From Daucus carota subsp. sativus (lineage: Eukaryota > Streptophyta > Magnoliopsida > Apiales > Apiaceae), in assembly GCF_001625215.2 (NCBI RefSeq), contig NC_030383.2, positions 1,066,779 through 1,130,778 on the forward strand: a stretch of DNA of 64,000 nucleotides, read 5' to 3'. Positions within the stretch are counted from its first letter, which is position 1, and every line of letters starts with the position of its first letter. Positions 56,419 to 64,000 of this stretch are shown piece after piece. The position numbers were made by a program, and so were the translations under genes. A model generated the notes under the pieces. It was not told the DNA's origin. It saw only the letters and a list, made by a program, of their open reading frames with translations, and searched no databases.

Positions 56419-56937
56419 ATGGAAAAGGGTAAAAGGCCAATGTCCCCCGGATACGAAAAACGCCTGCAACGGCAACAACAGAGAAGACAACAACCGGAGC
56501 TATTGTTGGGAGGGATGCGCAGCAACCTAAACAACCAACGACCTGCATTACCTCCTAAAAGCAAACCACCACAGACGTTGGAGATCAAGCGGGATCATGC
56601 GTACTATTTGCAACGTAAGTTTTCTACTAGGAGAGCTCGAAACGGCAAAGATTGGGTGCCGACAGAGCAGGAGGTTGAGGATGAGGGCAGACGTTATCCT
56701 GAAGTTGATAAACTTTTAGAAGACAGACTTCGTCCGTTGGGTGTTGCATTTTCTGATGATCGCTACAATCGATACATGGCTGGAATTGAGCAAGAATGCG
56801 ATGCATTGCAGGCTAAACTTGATGCACGTGATGAAGCTGATTATTGGGCAATTTGGGGAGATGTTGACGCTGAGGACGATGATGATGAAACCGAAGAATA
56901 TGGTTCCGACTATATTGTGGACATCACCAAGGATTGA
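56419..56937 (+). CDS. MULE accessory protein, family A, intact copy
   Basis: A 172-aa protein of unknown fold. The N-terminal third is strongly basic and glutamine-rich (PGYEKRLQRQQQRRQQ). The centre has RRARNGKDWVPTEQE and DRYNRYMAGIEQECDALQ. The C-terminus is an acidic tract DAEDDDDETEEYGSDY then VDITKD. The basic head and acidic tail would suit a protein that contacts DNA or chromatin, but that is inference. Homologues are the frameshifted copy at 54651-55287 and the shorter 62273-62668 gene. Its promoter region is a duplicate of that of the neighbouring transposase gene, so co-expression is likely. Confidence 0.8.
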   Translation: MEKGKRPMSPGYEKRLQRQQQRRQQPELLLGGMRSNLNNQRPALPPKSKPPQTLEIKRDHAYYLQRKFSTRRARNGKDWVPTEQEVEDEGRRYPEVDKLLEDRLRPLGVAFSDDRYNRYMAGIEQECDALQAKLDARDEADYWAIWGDVDAEDDDDETEEYGSDYIVDITKD

Positions 56938-58096
56938 GAACTTATGTCATGTTCTCATTTGAAAACAATATGTAATTTTCTTTAAGTTTATGTAAATTTA
57001 GTTTATGTAATGCTTTTGTTTCGTTTAAGTTTATGTAATGCTTCTGTTTCCTTTAAGTTTATTTATGGGATAAATATCACGTTGGTGACTCGTTTCGTCC
57101 AAATGTATCAATTGAGTGACTCATTTCCAAATTGACTCAAATTGAGTGAAGTGTATGTGTTGAATGTATGGGGGAGAACATATTTATAGGACAGCTCCAC
57201 ATTGAATTATTGTTGTAATATTATGTATATTCAAAAGTAGTTGCAGTTATGACATAATTCAAAATTTGTATTATGGCAACTCCCTGCACTGCTCTTCTTG
57301 CATGTTTAAAATTTCGAAATGACAAGTCTCTGCTGCTTTTTTGCTGTACACATGTGAACCATGTCTTTTTGCAGAACCTCTTGTATCTTTTTCAGTCAAA
57401 CTTGTAATGCATGCACAGAAGAACAGTAACTGCATTTTAAAGGGGCGAGTAGAGTACTCATATTTAAAGTTTGATATGACAAGTCCTTGCAGTTTGATAT
57501 GTTATTGAAGGATTCATTGATTCCCCTTGAAAATAATGCATTACTAGTGAACTGCAGCTTTTCTTTTTGCAGAACCTTTAATTTATGCCCTACTGTTGAT
57601 CATGTGAACCTCTGCATTATCAGATACGACTGTTCTCATTAGAAAAATTTTTGCTACTATTTTTAGATTTTTAAAATTTTATCAACTATTTATTTTTAAT
57701 TTTTTGATTGTTTTATTTGATTTAAATAAAAATAAATAGGAGAAGTTTTTATTCCGTTTATTTATCCCGTTTATTTATTGCTTTAACACCATAAGCAATA
57801 AGTTTATGTAAATGCTTCTGTTTCGTACGAGTGCTTGAAACCCCTTTTATCAAAGGAGCAATTATAACTCCTCCTGCTCATGCACAGTATACTTATAGTC
57901 ACCTCCTATGCATTATTACACTTGTGAAGCACCAATTATTCAACTAACTAGCCTACTATTCATGCACAGTATGTTTCTCTTTATATGTTGCAGCTCTCCA
58001 TGCATATTGAATCACATCTAAACACAACAAACCCAGTTTGAAACTCTTAAAAAATTAGAGAAGCACACAAACACCCAAAAACACACAACCACAAAA
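56938..58096 (+). promoter_or_regulatory. Spacer and promoter upstream of the transposase gene
   Basis: It starts with TTTATGTAATGCTT(T/C)TGTTTC repeats (56990-57065). From 57142 it is a copy of the spacer at 55339-56286. TTATATGTTGCAGCTCTCC lies at about 57979, roughly 115 bp before the ATG. Confidence 0.65.
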
Positions 58097-60899
58097 ATGG
58101 CAAGCTACGTAAACGTGAACATCTTCTGGGGCGGTGAAATCGTGAAGCAAGATAACGATGTTATCTATACGGCTGATCCAAAAGAGATGAGGTTTATCCA
58201 ATTCGGCACTACATTGGAAGAGTTACACGATATTGTGTATGAGGTTATGAACATAAGTAGGCATCACTGGAATTTGAAACTCAGTTTCAAATATCCTAGA
58301 CTTGGTGTCGGTAACCTCGTAACAGGATATTTTGTAAAGTCCATTAGGTCGGACGACGATGTGAGGAGGATGCTAAGCATCCCCGGACGATTTTTGTATG
58401 GGATGGGAGACGTATGGATGTTTGTTGAAGCTGAGAGTGTTGCTCAGCAAAGCCAACCCTATGAAGCCCCATGGACCCAACAATCTGGGCAGTCGCATAC
58501 ATTTCTTGATAGCCAACAATATGATGGGAACTATGCAGGAAACTGTGGTGGGGGTTACGGTGGCGACTATGGAGGAAGCGAGTTGGGGTCTATGGCCGGA
58601 TGGTCAAATAGCGTATTCCAAAGTGGCTACAACTACGGGACCGTAGGGCATACAGAAGTTGCTGAGGAGGACATACAATTGTCGCAGCCTCGTCAAACGC
58701 GAGACAGAAGTGCAGCTGTGAATCTTGCACTTCACGGGGACGAAGAAGATGAAGAAAATGCCACGGAAAGAGCATTAACTACAAGTGACGATTCGGATTG
58801 GAATCTGTCAGACGAAGAGGTTGAGGAAGAATCTGAAGACTTTTCAGAAGCCGACTCGGATGAAGTCCGAGAGGGGAATACCTCGTTGCAGACGCGCGAT
58901 ATGTCTGTTTATGTACCAAGGGCTGCATGGTTTGGATCTCAGCAGTACGAGACTGAGATAGTGTCCAATGTGGACACTATCATGTCCCACGGGTTCAATC
59001 CATCCGTTGATGAGTTAGGCGTCGGAGCTATGTTTCGTAACAAAGAGGTTCTAATCTCGGCGGTTAAGGAGGCACATATTAAAATGAATCGGAACTTTGT
59101 TGTGCAAAAAAGCACTACGCAAAAATACAAAGTCAAGTGTACAGTCTATGATTGTAAGTGGAAGTTAAGGGCGGCGAAGAAAAAGCAGCACGGTATGTTT
59201 GAAATCACAGAATGTCCTGAGACACACACGTGCTTGTTGGATAGGCCGACACAGGATCATAAGAAGATTTCAGCAAAAATGATAGGGTCATTGGTTGCTC
59301 CACACGTAAGTCGCACAACCTATTGTCTCTTATTGACACTGATTTTTTGTCCTTTTGATTGTTAATACTTGTTCGTTTCAACAGATTTCACAAACCCCAA
59401 ATCTTAGGGTAACAAACATAATAACAATGGTGAACGATGAGTTCCAGCACATTGTTAGTTACAGCAAAGCGTGGAGGGGGAAGATGGCTGCAATGGAGAC
59501 CCTTTATGGCAATTGGCAGACTACCTATAATGAGTTACCACGGTTCCTCTCTGTCATGGCAAGTACAAATCCAGGGAGCGTAATGGAGATTGATGCGGTT
59601 CCACATCAAACTGAGATTGGCAAATCTGTATTTGTTCGCGCATTCTGGTGTCTGAAGGCGATCATTGATGGCTGGCAGCACGCTCGCCCAGTCATTTCAA
59701 TTGATGGTACATTCCTCAAGGGAAAGTACAATGGAAAGTTGCTGGTTGCGGTGGGAGTGGACGCTAACAACCACCAATATCCAATCTGTTTTGCCCTCGT
59801 GGATGAGGAGACTACGGAGAACTGGTCCTGGTTCCTACGTCTTCTACGAATACATGTATGCCGAGAGAGACTTGGCGTTTGTATTATATCGGACCGTGCC
59901 CCCGGGATCCTCGCTGCAGTGAATGACGAGCGCAACGGCTTCACTGAACCTTTTGGTGTTCACAGATACTGCCTCCACCATGTGAGAAGCAACTTCTCCA
60001 AACATCACCCGGGAAATGACTTGAAGATGTTCATGTGGCTAGCAGGCCGAACACCACAAATAAGAAAGCACGAGGCTTACATGAAACATATTGCCCGCAT
60101 TTCTCCCCAAGCGGCGACATATTTGCGGGAGATAAATCCTGCCTTGTGGACCATCTGTCATGACACAGGCCACGCTCGTTACGGCCAGGCCACTACCAAC
60201 GTGACGGAGAGTTTCAATGGCAACATTCGACAAGCTCGCTTCCTACCGGTCACCGCAATGATGGAATTCCTCTTTTACAAAACTGTAAGGACGGTGAACA
60301 AGGAGAGAAACGCTGCTCTAGAAAGCATGCAAGAAGGTCATGAACTCTGCCTGCGAGCTAGGAGAATGTTGGAAACCAATACTGAGAGGGCTAACGCCCA
60401 CCACGTTGAAACATTTAACCGGCAAAGTGGTTTATTCTCCGTAAAGACGCGTAGGTACAGGTTCAAAGGTGTGGAAAAGGGCGGAAACACACAAGTCGTG
60501 GACATCAGAAGGGGTACTTGCACGTGCGGGAAATGGGCCTGTCATCGCCTTCCATGTTCTCATCTGATTGCTGGGTGTAATCGTAATTCCATAAACTGGA
60601 AACAGTGGATCGGCCCTTACCACTACACTCCCGTTTTGCAAAATATGTGGGAGCCTATGATATATCCGTTACCAGCAACCGGCTATTGGGATGTGCAACT
60701 CCCATTAGCATGGCAAAGGTATGGAACCGTGGTGCCGAACGAGGCCATGCGAAAGAGAAGAGCAAAGCGAGGCCAAAGGGGGCAGTCGGTGAGAATACGG
60801 ACCGAGATGGACGGTTCCCGAACGGGACACAAATGTAGTCGGTGCAAGCAAGAAGGTCATACGAAGCGGAACAAGAAGTGCCCCATGTACAATGCATAA
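58097..60899 (+). CDS. Mutator-like (MuDR) transposase, two exons, apparently intact
   Basis: Exons 58097-59305 and 59385-60899, with donor GTAAGT, acceptor TTTCAACAG and phase 0, give 907 aa. In order: a PB1-like N-terminal region (1-100), a glycine/tyrosine-rich stretch (about 150-175), an acidic serine-rich segment (about 215-270), and a MuDR DNA-binding domain of WRKY-GCM1 type (about 305-395, KCTVYDCKWKL then CPETHTC). The MULE catalytic core follows, with D in ISIDGTF (about 510), D in IISDRAPG (about 573), the C-x-x-H motif YCLHHV, and the probable E in NVTESFNG (about 678). Next come a SWIM zinc finger CTCGKWACHRLPCSH (about 782) and a C-terminal zinc knuckle CSRCKQEGH (about 887). 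No internal stop or frameshift was seen, so the element may be autonomous. Confidence 0.93.
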
Positions 60900-61150
60900 T
60901 ACATTGTACACATATTAGATGTTACTATGTATTATTTTGCCTCAGTGACTTAGTAAGGCAAGAAAAAGTCTTGTAACATTTCTAGTTGATTTAATGAATT
61001 TTCCCGGCTTTAAACATTTAAATCGCATTATATTATAGTTCCCAATTTTCCAACCAAATATGACTTTTATTACCAGTTTATGGGTTCGAAAAATCATAAT
61101 TTGGAGTGCTTTCACCCCCAATTTTGTTGGTTAACAAAAATCAACGTAAA
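60900..61150. other. 3' flank of the transposase gene
   Basis: A short AT-rich flank that leads into the 340-bp tandem repeat. No gene. Confidence 0.5.
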
Positions 61151-62066
61151 CAAGTGTAGTTTTGTAATCATGTTTTGGAACATAATTTGATCGTTTTTTA
61201 ATAGAATAAGGGCATTTTTTGAAATTGTTGAAAATGCAAAGAACTACCATTTTCCACGAATATATTGATTTTTCAGACCACTTTCACGAGTCAAAAAAAC
61301 ATATTTTCGGATACCATTTCTTCATGAAATTTTTTCCTACCAAAGTCTTCACACCCTATTTTGATGGGAAGCAAAAAATTTCATCAAAAAATATAGGGAA
61401 GGGAGTTTTGTAAATGCGTCAAAACGCCAAAAAATAAGCTAATTTGAGTCGAAAAATGACTTTTATGACCATTTTCTGGGGTCGAAAAAACAAGTGTAGT
61501 TTTGTAATCATGTTTTGGAACATAATTTGATCGTTTTTTAATAGAATAAGGGCATTTTTTGAAATTGTTGAAAATGCCCTTATTCTACCATTTTCCACGA
61601 ATATATTGATTTTTCAGACCACTTTCACGAGTCAAAAAAACATATTTTCGGATACCATTTCTTCATGAAATTTTTTCCTACCAAAGTCTTCACACCCTAT
61701 TTTGATGGGAAGCAAAAAATTTCATCAAAAAATATAGGGAAGGGAGTTTTGTAAATGCGTCAAAACGCCAAAAACTAAGCTAATTTGAGTCGAAAAATGA
61801 CTTTTATGACCATTTTCTGGGGTCGAAAAAACAAGTGTAGTTTTGTAATCATGTTTTGGAACATAATTTGATCGTTTTTTAATAGAATAAGGGCATTTTT
61901 TGAAATTGTTGAAAATGCCCTTATTCTACCATTTTCCACGAATATATTGATTTTTCAGACCACTTTCACGAGTCAAAAAAACATATTTTCGGATACCATT
62001 TCTTCATGAAATTTTTTCCTACCAAAGTCTTCACACCCTATTTTGATGGGAAGCAAAAAATTTCAT
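61151..62066. repeat. 340-bp tandem repeat, about 2.7 units, with internal hairpin
   Basis: Units start at 61151, 61491 and 61832 with CAAGTGTAGTTTTGTAATCA; the third stops at about 62066. Units 2 and 3 contain a perfect 16-bp inverted repeat AGAATAAGGGCATTTT/AAAATGCCCTTATTCT (unit 2: 61543-61558 and 61571-61586). In unit 1 the right arm is changed to ATGCAAAGAACT. The ORF at 61219-61413 exists only through that change and is not called. Confidence 0.93.
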
Positions 62067-62094
62067 CGCATAATTTGAAAGAAACTAATTAGTT

Positions 62095-62121
62095 ATGTTC
62101 GCCCGAAGAGAGGGCGAACAT
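62095..62121. repeat. TGTTCGCCC palindrome
   Basis: ATGTTCGCCC (62095-62104) and GGGCGAACAT (62112-62121) pair perfectly across 7 nt. It corresponds to the palindrome at 53008-53034. Confidence 0.8.
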
Positions 62122-62272
62122 ATAATGGGTTGTTTTGTAAATATTGAATTGATATTATTTTATTGATTAGTCATCAGTTGAAGTGATAATTGAGTAAATT
62201 TGTTTATATATAGTTAGAACTAAGGCCATACACATACTCGAACTTCTCATCTGCTCATACTAAAAACATCTC

Positions 62273-62668
62273 ATGGACAAGCAGAAACAATCTAGAAAGC
62301 TTGACGACGGGATGGAAGAATGGAGTTGTACAAAAACGAGAAGACTTGTTTCAACTGCCATGGAAAGGGATGCGGAGAAGATGAAGTTTGCTATGGAGAT
62401 GCGGTTGTTGGAGTATCGAGAAGCGAGACAGGGCAAACACTGGGTGCCGACTAAGGATGAGACCCATATTGAAGTTCTGCATGGAGTCGGTCGCCCGCTA
62501 CGTGAATATCACTACAGAAAAGACCGGGATATAAATGATGCCTTCTTGAAAGGAAAGATCACGGATGAGGAAAGGATAGGTTTGCTGAGAGAAAGCTCGG
62601 CAGAATACGCTGCAAAAGTAAAAGTCATTGAGAAATCAAATTTTGATGCTTATGCAAAGCAGTTGTAA
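62273..62668 (+). CDS. MULE accessory protein, family A, divergent short copy
   Basis: A 131-aa protein. It shares R-Q-G-K-H-W-V-P-T with the R-x-G-K-D-W-V-P-T motif of the two other family-A genes at a similar distance from a basic N-terminus. It also shares a weakly similar pattern (tyrosine-rich region, then a helical end). It lacks the acidic Y-x-S-D tail. A TATA stretch TTTATATATAG (about 62203) lies 60-70 bp upstream of the ATG. The function is unknown. Confidence 0.68.
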   Translation: MDKQKQSRKLDDGMEEWSCTKTRRLVSTAMERDAEKMKFAMEMRLLEYREARQGKHWVPTKDETHIEVLHGVGRPLREYHYRKDRDINDAFLKGKITDEERIGLLRESSAEYAAKVKVIEKSNFDAYAKQL

Positions 62669-62745
62669 TTTTGTTTTCAAAAGAAATAATAAAGATGCAT
62701 TTATTCGTACTTATATTTATTGGAATAAAATACAAATGATATTTG

Positions 62746-63204
62746 TCAATCAGAATCATTGGCACCGGTTGAGTCTTCGTCAGACATGTAGAAATCCGAG
62801 TTGTAATTTGGATTTTGAAGCAGTGCACATTCTTCTTCGAAAGACATTTCTCTTCCGCTAGCAGTTGCCGAGTCTCTGGCCAACTGATACATGTACATAC
62901 GACATCGGCGCAACAACATTCTGTTGTTCTCTTCCCTGATCTGCTCCACTCCTGCAATCACTTTCATTCGATATTCACCCCAACTACCCTGGAACCTATA
63001 TTCCGGATAAATAGCTAACGAGTCACGGGCCGGGAGTTTTGCACCTAGAGCTATAAGATCATTTCTCAACTGGTCGGATTCTTCAAGACGATGAGCCCAC
63101 TCGCGCCGAACACCAGCGAAATACTCTCTCGGATCGCTGTATTTTAAACTCTCGTAATCATCATTTCTTTCTACTAGCAACCACTTTCTACTTGATGAGT
63201 ACAT
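62746..63204 (-). CDS. MULE accessory protein, family B, second copy
   Basis: A 152-aa protein if started at M of MYSSSRKW (63204). This start aligns with the family-B protein at 53403-53834 and leaves a TATATTT box (about 63274-63281) some 70 bp upstream. An upstream in-frame ATG at 63273 would add 23 residues. Shared features are S-R-K-W, KYSDPREY, RREWAHRLEE, REENNRMLLRRCRMYMY and the acidic tail NPNYNSDFYMSDED. It ends 78 bp from the convergent gene at 62273. The function is unknown. Confidence 0.72.
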   Translation of the reverse strand: MYSSSRKWLLVERNDDYESLKYSDPREYFAGVRREWAHRLEESDQLRNDLIALGAKLPARDSLAIYPEYRFQGSWGEYRMKVIAGVEQIREENNRMLLRRCRMYMYQLARDSATASGREMSFEEECALLQNPNYNSDFYMSDEDSTGANDSD

Positions 63205-63291
63205 TGTGGGTGTAATTATAGATTGAAAGTTTGAAGCTGTCTCTATGTGTATAAGTTCAGAATGTGAAAGCAAATATAGAGTTCAAAAGCA

Positions 63292-63700
63292 CTGTAGCCA
63301 TGTGAATATTTTCGGTGCACAGAGAGATTCGTCCTCTGTAGCCTTTGACTGTAGCCATGTGAATATGTTTGGTGCACAGAGAGTAAATGACTGTAGCCAT
63401 TTGAATATGTTTTGGACTTTGCAATGATAAAATGGTGCAGAGAGATTCGTCCTCTGTAGCCATGTGAAATTATTGTGGCCTTTTGCAATGATATTGTGGC
63501 CTTTTGCACTGTAGCCATGTGAAATTGTTGTGTTCTGCCCTTTGCACTGTAGCCATGTTAAAGGTTCAGTACACCCATGTGAGTAAAGTGGTGGAGGTGT
63601 GTGAAATGCTTCCGGCCATGTGAAACTGCATAGATTCCCTTACTGTAACCATGATAAAAGTAAAGTAAATGGCATAGTGGGGGGTGCTGTAGCCATGTGA
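63292..63700. repeat. Cluster of CTGTAGCCATGTGAA motifs
   Basis: Copies with 0-3 changes lie at 63292, 63349, 63391, 63454, 63509, 63547, 63643 and 63687, plus shorter forms at 63336 and 63614. The spacing is irregular (about 35-95 bp). They lie between the divergent family-B and GRF genes, in the region expected to hold both promoters. Confidence 0.85.
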
Positions 63701-63791
63701 GGCACTACATTGGCAGAGATTCCATTATTTTGTTCAGCAATAATGCTGAGTGAACATGTGTATGAAGGGAGCCTACTTAGGAAATTGGGGT

Positions 63792-63800
63792 TATAAATAG
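63792..63800 (+). promoter_or_regulatory. TATA box of the GRF zinc-finger gene
   Basis: TATAAATAG at 63792-63800 lies 40-50 bp upstream of the ATG at 63841. The same core serves other genes of this domain. Confidence 0.55.
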
Positions 63801-63840
63801 TGGAAAACTTGTTCACACTTTTTAAACAAATCTTAATTAC

Positions 63841-64000
63841 ATGGAGCCAATAGGTGAGGTTGTTCAAGGGGATACGTGCTACTGTGAAAGGCTTGCCGTT
63901 CATAGTCATTATCGAGGGAAAGGGCCTAATGCTGGAAGAATGATGTCCCGGTGTCCACTATGGCCAAACGGGTGCGGATACATGTTCTGGATCGATGAGC
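63841..64000 (+). CDS. GRF-type zinc-finger protein, 5' part, runs off the window
   Basis: From ATG 63841 the frame is open to the window end (53 codons). It reads C-Y-C-E-R-L near residue 13, then GKGPNAGRMMSRCPLW and CGYMFWIDE. This is the GRF zinc-finger pattern C-x-C, N-x-G-R-x-(F/M), C, C-x-x-F-x-W-x-D (about residues 13-53). GRF fingers bind single-stranded nucleic acid in DNA-repair proteins. Short plant GRF proteins are often found in transposon-rich DNA. The rest of the protein and its stop lie beyond the window. Confidence 0.72.
   Translation, partial: MEPIGEVVQGDTCYCERLAVHSHYRGKGPNAGRMMSRCPLWPNGCGYMFWIDE

Noticed and set aside
61219-61413. 64-codon ORF between transposase and accessory gene
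   Set aside because: It exists in only one of the 340-bp repeat units because of a local change.
61151-62066. CRISPR-like array
   Set aside because: Whole 340-bp units are repeated with no unique spacers, in a plant genome.
63243-63518. Minus-strand ORFs with repeated M-A-T-V peptides
   Set aside because: They are translations of the CTGTAGCCAT motif cluster, not proteins.
52931-64000. LTR retrotransposon
   Set aside because: No reverse transcriptase, integrase or long terminal direct repeats; the central gene is a MULE transposase.

Overview
The window is nuclear DNA of a flowering plant, most likely a eudicot. The evidence is AT-rich intergenic DNA, GT-AG introns, plant-only gene families (F-box/FBA, OVATE, INDETERMINATE-domain zinc finger), plant MITEs and a plant Mutator-like transposase. 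The species cannot be named from sequence alone. No bacterial, organellar or viral genome segment was seen.

Layout. (1) 1-557: two nested MITEs. (2) About 2.88-4.16 kb, minus strand: an unlabelled cluster of at least six box C/D snoRNA genes. Each has a TGATGA-type C box and CTGA boxes, and each carries a 10-13 nt guide complementary to 18S or 25S rRNA. They lie behind a promoter with telo-box, site II and TATA elements, as in plant snoRNA and ribosomal-protein genes. (3) 5.1-21.4 kb: a tandem array of five F-box/FBA (CPR1-like) genes on the plus strand. Copies 4 and 5 are intact, copy 1 has a premature stop near its end, copy 2 is frameshifted by a 20-bp duplication, and copy 3 is split by a 308-bp MITE. 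Empty-site comparisons among paralogues date several MITE insertions. (4) 22-27 kb: duplicated non-coding DNA and MITEs. (5) 27.1-33.4 kb: an OVATE family gene (+), convergent with a five-coding-exon conserved gene of unknown function (-). (6) 33.5-38.3 kb: AT-rich repeat field. (7) 38.6-43.6 kb: an 11-exon gene for a Claspin/Mrc1-like protein. Its promoter and that of the unknown gene carry E2F-type sites, suggesting S-phase expression. (8) 44-48.1 kb: MITEs, a long inverted repeat and a retroposed element with a 19-bp target duplication. (9) 48.7-51.2 kb: a four-exon INDETERMINATE-domain transcription factor.

(10) 52.9-64.0 kb: a Mutator-like element (MULE) domain that runs off the right edge. 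It has an apparently intact two-exon transposase of 907 aa and five small accessory genes in two homologous families. Family A has an R-x-G-K-x-W-V-P-T motif; family B has an R-K-W N-terminus; most members end in an acidic tail with a Y-x-S-D motif. There is also the start of a GRF-type zinc-finger gene. The intergenic spacers are duplicated and inverted copies of one another, so these genes probably share promoters. The domain also holds a 340-bp tandem repeat with an internal hairpin, TGTTCGCCC/GGGCGAACA palindromes and a cluster of CTGTAGCCATGTGAA motifs. The arrangement recalls MULEs that encode anti-silencing accessory proteins, but that function is inference here.
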